Source: Astropecten irregularis
Taxonomy: Eukaryota; Echinodermata; Asteroidea; Paxillosida; Astropectinidae
Length of the DNA stretch: 64,000 bases
NCBI GenBank assembly: GCA_963971285.1
Contig: OZ020248.1
Span: 9,238,001 to 9,302,000, forward strand
Direction: 5' to 3'
How positions within the stretch are numbered: the stretch's first letter is position 1; every line of letters begins with the position of its first letter. Under the pieces are notes generated by a model that worked only from the letters and a program-made list of their open reading frames with translations, was not told where the DNA came from and did not search any database. The translations under genes and the position numbers were made by a program. Shown here piece by piece: positions 11,320-22,093 of the stretch.

Positions 11320-12091
11320 TACGGAGCTCCACGAGTGCCATTCCAGATCCATTATCCAGATATAATTGCTCTCGTCAAGTCGACTTAGTAAGCCCTACAA
11401 GTCGATTTAGAGATAATTTATTCATCCACGATAACTTGCTGATTACTAAAGAAGTCCACATTTTCTGATAATTTATCTCGCTAAGACGACTTACTGAAAG
11501 AAGGAAGTCGGCTTATCCTGATAGTTTACCTTATAAGGACAACTTAATTACTAAAACTGAGGTTAATTACGAGGATAAGACGACTTATGAGATGCACTTC
11601 GTTGACTGGCAAGATATATTAGCAGGATAATTTGACTTCTCGTTACTTAAAGTCGTCTTGTTGAGACAAGAAGACTTTAAAGGTAGTATCATACTTTGGT
11701 ACCAAAGAGAAATTTCAAAGATGGTAATGGAAGAAACATACTGTACCATTAAAATATTTCTGCCTATAATGCTGTATTTATCCAGAAAAGAGTAAAACCA
11801 ATGACCAAAATTATTTTTGATCTTTTAAAGATCAAAAATAAAAGAGAAAAAGACTTAAGAAATACTGTGGCAATTTTTTGCTGTTTTCTCAAAAAGTGGG
11901 CACCGTACGGGACTGCAATTTTCACAGATGACTGTTACTGTATGATCTCCCTTGATATTTTTGCCCATGAATCTGTATTTCTTTGACAAAAACCAAAGTA
12001 TGATACTTCATTTAACGACTCCAAAGTCGACTTTACGAGATAAATTATGTGGTTATATGGATAAGTGGAATGACACTCGTGGAGCTCCGTA
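11320..12091. mobile_element. Foldback MITE family B, copy 1, split by a family A element
   Basis: It starts ACGGAGCTCCACGAGTGCCA and ends with the inverse, ACTCGTGGAGCTCCGT. The interior is built from short inverted and direct motifs of the type AAGTCGACTT, AAGACGACTT and GATAAGTCG. A family A MITE occupies 11676-12015; removing it leaves about 430 bp, close to the 446 bp of the intact copy at 63068-63513. It is a non-autonomous foldback element and encodes no protein. Confidence 0.85.
11676..12015 (+). mobile_element. TTAA-flanked MITE family A, copy 2, nested in family B
   Basis: It begins TTTAAAGGTAGTATCATACT and ends ACCAAAGTATGATACTTCAT followed by TTTAA. It lies inside the foldback element at 11320-12091, so family A was active after family B inserted. 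The short TTTAA at both ends is consistent with TTAA target duplication. Confidence 0.85.
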
Positions 12092-12282
12092 CGTTTCCAT
12101 CACCCAGACACTATTTATATCACACCTTTGGGAAAAAAATAAAAATTCTAATTCAAAATTCCAAGTCAGCTAATTTAAACAGCACTACACAGCAGAACTA
12201 CACTTTACACAAGACTTGATCAGAATACCATCTTCAATACAATCTGATATCTTTATTACACAAAATTTATTCGTGAAATAAC

Positions 12283-12417
12283 CACAAGGGAAACTGACTG
12301 AGTTATTTTAAGTCATTGAAAAAAGAACAAAGAAAAATTGACTGGAGCGGGATTCGAACCGGCGACCTCCTGAATACCGTACAGGCGCTCTACCAACTGA
12401 GCCATCCAGCCCTATGT
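12283..12417 (-). mobile_element. tRNA-derived SINE S1, near full length
   Basis: On the minus strand it opens with a tRNA-like head: GGCTGGA, then TGGCTCAGTTGGTAGAGC (A box), then GGTTCGAATCC (B box), then TCCAGTC pairing with the first seven bases. A body follows (CAATTTTTCTTTGTTC, then AATGACTT), and it ends GTGGTTATTT before a flank-like tail. The head has a complete acceptor and D arm, but the anticodon stem is imperfect. Many truncated copies exist, so this is a SINE rather than a tRNA gene. Confidence 0.85.
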
Positions 12418-12590
12418 TGGTGGTGACCCCAATAGTCAACTATCTTTGTTCGTTTGGCAGTCAGAAGCCATGAAACCACGCACACACCGCCACACCCCAG
12501 GGATCGTTTCAATGATACACGCAACAATGCTGCAACCTGGGAACGGCACATGGGGGATCACTCAAAGAGGATACAACTTTTTAATTAATA

Positions 12591-12765
12591 TAATCATCAA
12601 ATAACCACAAGAGAAACTGACTGAACTTAAAGTCATTGAAAAGTGAACAAAGAAAGACTGGAGCGGGATTCGAACCAGCGACCTCCTGAATACCGTACAG
12701 GCGCTCTACATTTCAATTTTTCTTTGTTCAACTTTCAATGACTTAAAATATTATTCGCAAAATTG
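12591..12765 (-). mobile_element. tRNA-derived SINE S1, truncated copy with inverted tail
   Basis: This copy is in the same orientation as 12283-12417 but stops abruptly inside the tRNA-like head after GCGCTCTAC (plus-strand reading). It continues into the inverse of its own body, TTTTTCTTTGTTCAACTTTC, then AATGACTT. The result is a foldback, either two SINE copies joined head to head by deletion or a local inverted duplication. Confidence 0.75.
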
Positions 12766-12993
12766 AGGGTTCCTCAGTATTAGAAGATTCCATGCATTAC
12801 ATGTAAATGCCATCTGAGAGAGGGTGGTTAAGATGACAGTGCCAATAAAAAGGGAACAAATTACAACTGTCCCTCAGGTGTGATACCACGTTTTGTGTTG
12901 TTCCAGCAATTAGTCTTTGTAAAGGTGACATTATAGGCTTAAATCATTCAGAAAGTACCAAGCTACCAACTTGTGGATGTCTAGTGATGCTGC

Positions 12994-15919
12994 TCACCTA
13001 GTGCCATTTGAACTGCTAACAGCCCTGTCTGATTGCTCCAACGTGGCTTGGATACCTTCCTCGCTTTGCGGGACTGTCCTGTCCTTCTCTGACTTGCTGA
13101 TTCCTTCCTCACTTTTGTCCGTGGTCAATTCTTCCTCAGTACTTGGATTATCTCCCAGTGACTCGGCTGGGATGTCCTCTTGATGCTGGCCTGTCTCCTT
13201 GGTCTCCGGAGCCAATGCGAGATCGTCCGCTTTGTGTCGGATGTCCTTGCTGGTGACCCTGCCTGGGAGGGTCTTCGTTGATGCCGACTCCCCAAGGCCG
13301 ATGATCTCCTGCAGGTTGTAGCGCTTCAGCTTGTTGAAGTCCCTCACCACGCTCATGCAGCAGACGTTCTTGACAATCTCCACGATGACCGACAGAGCTG
13401 GGTTGTCCAGGTCCACCTTGTGCTGGATGCCCTTCTCCGTCACGATTCCGGCCAACAGTTTGATCACGTCGTCCCGCTTCACCGTGCCGCAGTTCCGGAT
13501 CTTGATCTTGATGGCAAAGGTCTCCGGTCCAAGGCCTTCGGAGTGCAAGTAAGGCCGGAGGAAATCGGGCGCGTGCTTGGCGATGTCCTCCACGGTGGCA
13601 CGGCACGTCATGTTGATGGGCAGCATGCGCATAATGTGGCGTGATTTGCTTGTCTGTGTGGTGGCAATGTCAGTCAGTAGGTGGTGCACCAACTCAGTGG
13701 GATCAGGTAACTGCAAACAATAATCATTGACATGGATGTGAGTGGGCGACACACACACAAAATTGGAGAATTTGAAAACCGCAAACCCCTTTGAAAAAGC
13801 GATACTGCTGTGATTTCGGCTCTCAGAGTCGGGACAAACTTCATATCCTGAGTTCCGAAATTTCTCCGGAGCTGGGAGTCTCCCGAGCAAGTATAGCAGT
13901 ATCGCAAGAGTAGCGTAAGGGCAGAGATGATATCACTGCGACATCTAACCACTTGTGTACAAGTCTAGCACTGCACAGGCTGGCTATGCAGCCATGTGGT
14001 GTGCATACCAGTATACATGATGTGACGTGCACAATGTCTATGTCTTCTTTCATGCGATCGTTGCTTTCGGAAGGCTTTTTAAAATATTTCTTATAATCAA
14101 AGGTTGGGAGTGTGTTTCTACAGTTTTGCAAAATGGACAAAATAACCGACTGAAATTCAAGTGCGTATTCTACAGTCTACACTTTTTTGTTTGTTTCTGA
14201 AGCATTACGCAAACATAAGTCTACATTTTTTTGGTTTGGTTTTGGAGACCATTTTTGAAATTTTGCAACCGGATGGTTAAATCTAAACCAGTTGAACCAA
14301 AATCTGTTTTTGAGTCCCAGTGCTAGTCACACGGATGTTCACGCAAATCGTGTCCAAACCTGAGGCCAAGTTCATAGAGCTAACTGAGCACCAAAATTTG
14401 CCTGAATACCAAAAACCTTGATAAATATAACCAGTATGCCAGCCAAAACTCCTTGTGAATGTTACGCTCAGCAAACAATGGCCGAATACAAGTCAAAAAC
14501 AGTAAACATCACATGAACATTTGGTTGGCAATCTTGTTTGATCAAGGAAGACTTTTCATGCTTAAGCCAAATCTTTGCTTCAGCAGCTCTATAAATTTGG
14601 CCCCTGGTGGGATGACCCACACAGGATGACCATTATATAGGTGTGTGGTATGATACCTTGGTCCTGATGAAGATGACATTCTTAGCTCCGCTGTTGATGG
14701 CTTCAAATCTCATCTCTTTCCGTGCCTTCTTCTGTTTCATCTGGGCTACCTCCTTCCGCAGTGAGGCCTCGATATCCTCTGACTCAGACTCAGATTCTGC
14801 AAAAGAACAAAGAGCTAGTTACAATACAAAAGAGTGGCTTCCCTAGCAATACGCATGCCTGGAATTTAACAGAGGCCACGGAGGCCATGGCCTTTGTTGC
14901 CCTGGTTCTTGGCCTTGGTGCCCCCTTCAAATGTTTCCATAGATATTATGATTTTCCAATGGAAGTGCCCCTTGCAATGGAAAAGTGGCCTTGCCCCTTT
15001 CAGAAGCAAATTCCAGGCCTGAATATGTACAAACCTTTAACCCCAAGGCTCTTACCCAATCTAGTTCTTGATCGAAGGCAAAAAGGCTACTCTCCTGCCT
15101 CAAAAAGCTGTTGATAAAACCAACCTCCTCAAACATGTCAAAGATGAACAAAAATCAAGAAAAGTCACATCCCTGTGAATATGACATTCTGAAATGCATC
15201 ACAAGCCTGTGACAGATTTGAAGAAATAAGAAAAAATGAAATCCTTGATTATATTTAATATAATAATATCTACTTATATAGCGCACAATGATAAAAGATT
15301 CTCTATGCGCTTTACCCCAGTCATCAGGTCATGACTTACATTCCTGAAACCATCTCAACTCCCTGGGAGCATAAAGCCCCGGCTGCTGCAAGCACACAAA
15401 GGCTAATCAAATCACAAAGCCCAACCTCGCAGGTAGCCATTTACACCTGGGTTAAGAGGAGCAATATGTGACAAAGCGTCTTGCCCAAGGATGCAAGCAC
15501 CACTAGCCCATGGCTGGATTACATCCCACAAACTCCATTGTGGTTATTTGATGATTATAAAGGAGGTGAAAAACACTCTGGCTCAGCTGGTTTTTCATTA
15601 AGACAATAAAATGAAATCAGGAGGGTTAGATAAAATTCATACTGGCGTGGGTTGGGAGGACTAATTGAGCTATTTTACCGTTCTCTGAACTGCTGTTATC
15701 GTCCCCCATCTTCTCTGGTCCATACAGTTTGTCCGCATACTCTCCCAGGATTGTGTAACCTTCTCGAACACAGAGTTGTTCCATGCGGTTGCACGTCAGC
15801 AGGAATCCTCTCATTCCAACGTCCAGGAACTTATCTCTACGCATCTTCTTGCTTGAAGAAGACCTTCCCTGGACGTAATAAGCCTTCGATCGCTTCTTTC
15901 CTTTCTTCGTGTCGGCCAT
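12994..15919 (-). CDS. THUMPD1: THUMP domain-containing protein 1 (tRNA ac4C adaptor)
   Basis: Minus-strand gene with coding exons 15679-15919, 14657-14796 and 12994-13710, joined in phases 1 and 0, giving 365 residues (human about 353). Established for the family: THUMPD1/Tan1 binds tRNA through its THUMP domain and helps NAT10/Kre33 make N4-acetylcytidine at position 12 of tRNA-Leu and tRNA-Ser. Visible features are a basic N-terminus (MADTKKGKKRSKAYYVQGR), a conserved GFLLTCNRMEQLCVREGY segment, YGPEKM, and an acidic stretch across the exon 1/2 junction (repeated SE). SGAKNVIFIRT precedes the THUMP region (about residues 134-265), which includes RMLPINMTCRATVEDIAKHA, VDLDNPALSVIVEIVKNVCC and KRYNLQEI. 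The last 100 residues are hydrophilic, low complexity and poorly conserved. The start has A at -3. Intron 1 contains repeat K and SINE S2. Confidence 0.95.
14855..15026. mobile_element. MITE family K, copy 1 (THUMPD1 intron 1)
   Basis: About 170 bp with inverted ends GCCTGGAATTTAAC and AAATTCCAGGCCTGA. A second copy lies at 43169-43348 with shared interior (GGCCTTGGTGCCCCCTTCAA and TTCCAATGGAAGTGCCCCTT). Small and non-coding; the ends resemble those of hAT-type elements, which is an inference. Confidence 0.75.
15262..15560 (-). mobile_element. SINE family S2, copy 1
   Basis: It contains CCTGAAACCATCTCAACTCC, TTTACACCTGGGTTAAGAGG and GTGACAAAGCGTCTTGCCCA on the plus strand, all shared with 33760-34078. 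The other copy keeps a tRNA-like head at its high-coordinate end, so the element reads on the minus strand. Here the head is degraded and is followed by the GTGGTTATTTGATGATTA tail of SINE S1. Confidence 0.7.
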
Positions 15920-15960
15920 CGTAAATAAATGGCGCTGAACCTACAATAGGGAAATCATAT

Positions 15961-16130
15961 TGATCAAGATTTCATTTATTTATTTCTTGTTTACCCTGGG
16001 TTTACCTGCTCAGTGAAACACTGTTTTCCCATTGAGGAAGGAAATGGTTTTTTTTTTTTTAAAGATCAAAAATCAAAGAGAAAAGACTTAAGAAGTACTG
16101 TGGCAGTTTTTCACTTGACTGTTTTCTCAC
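15961..16130. repeat. Upstream region of THUMPD1 with an internal fragment of MITE family A
   Basis: From 16059 the sequence AAAGATCAAAAATCAAAGAG, then ACTTAAGAAGTACTGTGGCA matches the centre of family A. Neither terminus is present. The first 100 bases show no recognisable promoter motif. Confidence 0.6.
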
Positions 16131-16195
16131 AGTTGGAAAAAAACAATTAATTAGGCTATTCCTTTTTCCTTTATAGTTTTAGGCCCCACTTGTCC

Positions 16196-17707
16196 GGGGT
16201 TAGTGTCTTTTACGCCACCCTTATTATTTTCAGTATTTATTTAGCTTCTTCTGTTCCAAAATGAGATTTGTTACTTAAAAGCAAATTTATTCATGGGTCC
16301 TGTAAGTGTAAATAGGGAGTACGATGAAATTTTAAATTTTTGAAGGAACCCAACAAGTTTGGTATCAATGGATAGCTTGTAATGTCAGAAATGCAATGGT
16401 GCTTAAATCAACTCAGTACCTTCAAAATTGACAGAGATATTCCCATTGAAAAGGGAGAAGGTTGAGTTTTTCATTCTGCCAGTTTTTAGATCTTGAACAT
16501 CAGATTTCTACTCCAATCGCAAACTCAACTTTATTTAAGCATTTGTGTCTCATTATTTCCAAAAATTACTGCTTATTTTAGGTTGATGTATGAGAAATCT
16601 TCGAAAATGTAGCTTGAATGAAGCAACCTCATTCAAAACGCAGTATTTTGGAAAAAATTTCGTCAAACTTTCGCGAAACTTCGAAGACCAACGAGATTTA
16701 CTCGCAATGAATGCCAAATCGATGTATTTGAGCATGGTGCTATAGAGAGAAAATGGTTTTGAATTGATCGGAGTCGAGAGGGAGACGCGTAACCAGATTT
16801 GTGTAGACGAGCGCAGATCACATGCAGGAAAAGTAGGCCCGCGCATTACACGTGTACAAAAGTATGCAGAGCAGCGCGCATGGCTCCTTTTACTACATCC
16901 ATTCTAGACAAGAATGTTGATTTGAGTCGCAAACTTCACAGTTCGAGCGAAATCATCGAGTTAGAAATGCGTAAATCGCACGTTAGCGCACAGGCCAAAT
17001 CAAAATCAACATGCACCGTTGGAATCACAAACACTTCCAGCTTTTAGAAAATACTCCTTCCTTATACCTTCTAATCATTTTAAAGTATCGTTTGCGTGAG
17101 TTTTTTAAAAAAATTATGGACCGATTTTCCGAGCAAAAAGAAACATTCATTTGACTGGATTTTAAGACACCTTAAAAGTGAAAATTACCTGTAAATTTGG
17201 TATCAATCGAAAGCCCAGGATCCCCTCTATAAGAAAATGGCATTTATTGAACGCAGAGGTCGTTTACCCCTTCGCGAACATAAGTCAAAAAAGCGACCAA
17301 AATGGTTTTTTCAACAAAATGGCGTCACCCAGTGAAATCGCTTCCGCGAATCTCGCCGACTACTTGTGCATTCAGATGGATTTTTTCCTGTTTAAAATTA
17401 CAATTAAGTGAAAATAAATGACATATTTAGATAAACCAACTTCTAACCTGCAAGAGGATAGCAAATTTAAGGTACAATATTAAATAATGTTGTTTTTAAA
17501 GCAAGTTTCTTTCATTACGTTTTTACACGGTAGCAGATATAAATGCGTTTTTTAACGAGATTCCGTCGTACTCCCTAGTGTAAACCCTAAAATGAACAAA
17601 TTTCGGCAATATTTCAGTGAAAAAAATCCCAGTTTCTTACCCAACATCATGTTCATGCCAAAAATCGCCAAATAAATACTGAAAATAATATGTGGGTGGC
17701 GTTAAAG
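16196..17707. mobile_element. Foldback transposon X1 inside or fused to the left arm of X2
   Basis: The ends are inverted copies: ACGCCACCCTTATTATTTTC on the left, and on the right the complement of ACGCCACCCACATATTATTT, both followed by CAGTATTTATTT. The arms continue imperfectly inward; TAAATAGGGAGTACGA near 16313 pairs with TCGTACTCCCTAGTGTA near 17566. The left end shares TTAGTGTCTTT with X2, so X1 either inserted into X2 or belongs to the same family and recombined with it. No protein-coding frame. Confidence 0.65.
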
Positions 17708-18743
17708 TAGTTGCGATGATCGTAACCCTAGGTCTGACATGGGGACTGGGACCTTAGGGTTACGAGAAAACGTGTTTCAAAATGTTTGGGAATGACATTT
17801 TGGCCAGCTCCTGAAGTACGTCCTCCACTTAGTTTTCCACTTTCCAAAATCCAAACACAAAATCTGACTACATGGATCTGATTGGTACTAATCAATGAGT
17901 CATATAAAACCACTTTGAATATCGAAAGATCATTTAGTTAAGAAAAAATGACCCAAAACTTACCCGAAGGTGTCGAGATTCCCTCCGTTTTACCGTCAGT
18001 CGGCCATTTTGAATAGTGCGCAGTGTACCATCTCGACCAAATCACGTCATGCGAAATGCCGTTTTGGCTGTTCCACCTTTCAAACTCAAACTCGCAGCCC
18101 TATGGAGGGCTCGTATCACGTGCGTTGTACAGTGCTATACACGGCATATCGCATACAGTGTGTGATCGTGTCCGTTAAATAAATCACATGTTATTGAATT
18201 GACCAGACCCGCGCCCGTGTGCCGAAACTGCCGAATTTTATTTTCCGCCACTCTTCTGATATGACAGGTGAAGAAAAACGTATACGGCGTGTGATTTTTT
18301 TCCGACATCCAACACAGGCCGACATCCAACCAACACATGCGAAAATACGATTCAAGGACTGAAAGAAATGGTGTTACATACACGATATGTATGCGTTATA
18401 TCGTTGCGAAATCTAAATAAAAATATTCTGATCGACCGTCCTTCCAAAGTACCGTAAATCGTAGGCTGATCAGCTTATATAAATCTTACTTAAATTTCAC
18501 TCAGTTATTTTGTTCAATTGGCCAAGTAGAAACACTCTTTTCATAATTATACGTCTGAATCTAAAAAAATTATCGTGAAATCCTTCCGAAACCGACCGAC
18601 GATTGCATAAAAAAATTACATTGTCTACACCGCGGAGAAAGACGGCCTGGTATCCCCGTGCGTAACAGCCACAGTTTCAAAGCAAACATTGTGTACGTAC
18701 ACCAGCGAAAGTCTCAATCTGTACGTTACACGTATCGTGCCGT

Positions 18744-18988
18744 GTGCTTGAAATGAAGTGTAAATATTGCGCTCGGTCGGAAGGCCTACCTTTTTGGATC
18801 GCGGCCGGGTTCGTTCCACCGTTACGGACGGGAGCTCACGGCCGGCCGGCTCGGTACAGATTTCGCCGTGGGCTTGAAATTGAAGTGTATGTTGCGCTCG
18901 GTCTGTACCTTTTTGGATCGCGGCCGGGTTCGTAATTACCGTATACGGACGGTGGCTCACAGCCGCGGCCGGCTCGGTACAGAACTAC
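18744..18988. repeat. GC-rich tandem duplication, about 124 bp x 2, in the centre of X2
   Basis: Two direct copies start at GTGCTTGAAATGAAGTG and GGGCTTGAAATTGAAGTG. Each contains CCTTTTTGGATCGCGGCCGG and ends GGCCGGCTCGGTACAGA. The block is rich in CpG and stands out from the AT-rich surroundings. It may be a subterminal or regulatory repeat of the transposon. Confidence 0.8.
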
Positions 18989-19997
18989 AGATTTGCAGTA
19001 AGAAATTGTGGTTTTTGCGCAGTGGAATATTCCGGTGATATTTTTAGGAATACGTCCTCACTGTCCTACCGGGTATGATCATTTTTTGTGTAATTGATGA
19101 CCGGATATATTTTTCAGTCCAGCGTTATAATTCCGACCACTGCACGATCTGTGATGAGGTGGATGACCTTTTTATTTCTGTTTGATGTGGGCACCAAGTT
19201 TGTGACTTGCTAACATTGTCTGTTTATGGGACCATTCATAAAGGAAATCATTTGATAATCTTAGCAATTTCCTTCAGTTCATGATGAAATATTTGAATTG
19301 TCAGTGGCAGCTTGACATGGGCAAACAATGCGGACTTAAAAAAAACCTCCTCCATACTGTATACGATATGCGTGTACACGGTATCACAGCGCACGTGTTA
19401 TTCTGGGAACACCCTCCATAGGGCTGTTAGTTTGAGTTTGAAAGGTGGAACAGCCAAAACGGCATTTCGCATGACGTGATTTAGTCGAGATGGTACACTG
19501 CGCACTATTCAAAATGGCCGACTGACGGCAAACGGAGGGAATCTCGACACCTTCGGTAAGTTTTGGGTCATTTTTGCTGAACTAAATGATCTTTCGATAT
19601 TCAAAGTGGTTTTATATGACTCATTGATTAGTACCAATCAGATCCATGTAGTCAGATTTTGTGTTTGGATTTTGGAAAGTGGAAAACTAAGTGGAGACGT
19701 ACTTCAGGAGCTGGCCAAAATGTCATTCCCAAACATTTTGAACACGTTTTCTCGTAACCCTAAGGTCCCAGTCCCCATGTCAGACCTAGGGTTACGATCA
19801 TCGCAACTAGCGTTAAAGACACTAATGCCACTTGTCCACAATCCCCCCCCCCCAAAAAAAACCCCATTAATTCATTGTTTATCAGCTTACCCAACAATGG
19901 GCCAAATAGGGGCACTCAAGCAGCAATCAACAAACGTGAATTTCTTGATACGATCGATGCACACGTAATTCACTTGCACGTGTTTCACTCAAGTTTA

Positions 19998-20466
19998 AGG
20001 GTGCAGACCAGTAAATAAATTCCCATAGGCTCCCACGCAAAATGGCCAATTTCAAAAAAATATTAAAAATACTCAGAAGTTTCTGAGGCAATCGACCAAT
20101 ACGGCAAAATAAAGGTGAAAACTTAAATTTTCATTTTCTTTTCAATTTCCTATAGGTTAACCGATGACTTTTTCCGAAAAGTACATTCAAAGAAAAATAC
20201 CCCTAAAACGGCCGAATTGACCGGTGCCAGACCAAAAATAGTACCCCTCCACTACAGGGCAAAAATAGAGCGAATTTATGGCCTGATTTCATCCAAACGG
20301 CTCAAAGGTGAAAGTCCAAACTCTGGTGATCGGGTTCCATCCATTTTGTCTACAAGACTTACCACGTAGGGCTCACCAGACGCTTTAAGAGAAAAGATTT
20401 TGAGGGTATACAAAAAATTAATGAGCTCCGCGGACCGATTTGGGCCTATTTACTGGTCTGCACCCT
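19998..20466. mobile_element. 469-bp TIR element E, copy 1
   Basis: It starts AGGGTGCAGACCAGTAAATA and ends with the exact inverse, TATTTACTGGTCTGCACCCT. TTA flanks both sides, as for PIF/Harbinger-type MITEs (inference). By eye it is identical over its full length to the copy at 21512-21980. Non-coding. Confidence 0.85.
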
Positions 20467-21511
20467 TTATAGTGCATAAAGTATTTTATTTTCTTATAAA
20501 ACCACCCTTAAGACAAAGGGAAGTGGTCACTGACCATGAATCTGCAAAAAAAATTGAACAAAATTGAACCCTTTTCGAAATACAGGCCAATCTTGGAGGA
20601 GGGGCGGCCATTTTGTTTATGCAGTTTTAGCACGGTATCCATTATGTAATGCATCCATGGATCGATATGTGCATCGCAGTTCCTTTTTGAATATTACAAG
20701 TCTTCAAAGTAAGCAAGGAGCAATCGTTGAATGCTTCAAGATTGTTGAGTTTACAGCCAGGGGTTGTGACGGGTGGCCAGGGCTATGCGACAATTTATTT
20801 CGGGGGGGGGGGGGGACAAGAAAGCTAACAAGAATTGGTCCAGCAAGTGGACTCTACTAGCTAGGGTTAGGCTCGCTAGGGTTAGGTTCGCTAGGGTTAG
20901 GTTCGCTAGGGTTAGGGCAACTAGGGTTAGGGCAACTAGGGTTGGACTATTTTTGAGGACTCTTCGCATCTTGTTTGCAAGACTGATGTTTTTATAAAAA
21001 AAATTCCCCGGTTTTGGGGATAGTTGACTGACTTGGGGGTCAAAGAAAAGGTGTTTGATAAAGCAAACGCGCAACAATATCACTGGCCAAAAGTTGCTAC
21101 CCTCGTCACGGGTAACCCTCTTTGCTATCTTTGCATGAATATAAAGAACTTCACTAAAAAGGCTGAAAAACAAGCACAAACAAATGAAAATCCTAACCCA
21201 TATATGTTATGCCGAAATAATTCAAGCTCAGTCCACTCCAAAGCGAAAATACAGTTATTTACGCAGGGGAATCCCCAAGCATTTACACGCACGCGCGTTG
21301 ACTATGGCAAACATGGCCGCCGTATGCGTTATTTCGGAAAAATCTAATTTATGGTAATTTTAATGGATTTAAAAGGAAACTAATAGTTGAAAACGACATG
21401 TCAGATAGTGCAAAAGTTGTGTCCGTCAATATTTTCTGCCTACAGTTCACTTTAGCGACATTTAAAGGGCAAAATTGCAACGGCATGCCGCCATCTTGGA
21501 TTTCGCTATAT
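20467..21511. other. Sequence between the two E elements
   Basis: It contains a poly-G run near 20803 and the telomere-like repeat at 20868-20946. No coding exon was recognised. The ORFs around 21024-21347 have no known domain and no splice support. Confidence 0.4.
20868..20946. repeat. 15-bp tandem repeat containing TTAGGG-like motif
   Basis: The unit CTAGGGTTAGGTTCG, varying to CTAGGGTTAGGGCAA, is repeated about five times. Each unit contains AGGGTTAGG, the animal telomere word, but the 15-bp period is not telomeric. It is probably an interstitial minisatellite that arose from telomere-like sequence or by chance. Confidence 0.8.
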
Positions 21512-21980
21512 AGGGTGCAGACCAGTAAATAAATTCCCATAGGCTCCCACGCAAAATGGCCAATTTCAAAAAAATATTAAAAATACTCAGAAGTTTCTGA
21601 GGCAATCGACCAATACGGCAAAATAAAGGTGAAAACTTAAATTTTCATTTTCTTTTCAATTTCCTATAGGTTAACCGATGACTTTTTCCGAAAAGTACAT
21701 TCAAAGAAAAATACCCCTAAAACGGCCGAATTGACCGGTGCCAGACCAAAAATAGTACCCCTCCACTACAGGGCAAAAATAGAGCGAATTTATGGCCTGA
21801 TTTCATCCAAACGGCTCAAAGGTGAAAGTCCAAACTCTGGTGATCGGGTTCCATCCATTTTGTCTACAAGACTTACCACGTAGGGCTCACCAGACGCTTT
21901 AAGAGAAAAGATTTTGAGGGTATACAAAAAATTAATGAGCTCCGCGGACCGATTTGGGCCTATTTACTGGTCTGCACCCT
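21512..21980. mobile_element. 469-bp TIR element E, copy 2
   Basis: Same orientation, length and, by eye, identical sequence to 19998-20466, with TIR AGGGTGCAGACCAGTAAATA. Flanking sequence differs from that of copy 1, so it is a separate insertion or a duplication with clean boundaries. A target duplication is not clear at this copy. Confidence 0.85.
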
Positions 21981-22093
21981 TAAAGTTTTGGCCGGAATTT
22001 GGGCTGACTGAATTTTCGGCTGGACGCTAGTTCACCGTGAAAGACAAAATGCTCTACGGAGGACCTAAATGAACGTCATTATTGCTAAAACAA

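Larger units (their letters stand above)
16196..19827. mobile_element. Compound foldback (Mutator-like) transposon X2, 3.6 kb, with 10-bp flanking direct repeat
   Basis: The whole unit is flanked by CCACTTGTCC at 16186-16195 and again at 19828-19837. Its ends read TTAGTGTCTTT inward from both sides. Long arms of about 450 bp are inverted copies of each other: 17706-18165 against 19350-19809. They share blocks such as CGATGATCGTAACCCTAGG and TTCGGTAAGTTTTGGGTCAT. A second foldback (16196-17707) interrupts the left arm. Long TIRs with a 9-11 bp target duplication are typical of Mutator-like elements, so that class is inferred. No transposase frame is present; the 1.2-kb centre is non-coding. 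Confidence 0.75.

Noticed and set aside
12340..12417. Functional tRNA gene on the minus strand
   Set aside because: A and B boxes and acceptor pairing are present, but the anticodon stem is imperfect. The unit continues into a SINE body and recurs in truncated form.
13148..13606. 152-codon minus-strand ORF in another frame
   Set aside because: It is an out-of-frame shadow of THUMPD1 exon 3.
18625..18960. 111-codon minus-strand ORF in the transposon centre
   Set aside because: It arises from the CpG-rich tandem duplication and has no domain or transposase motif.
20868..20946. True telomeric repeat
   Set aside because: The period is 15 bp with interspersed GTTCG/GCAAC, not a TTAGGG array, and it lies within the contig.
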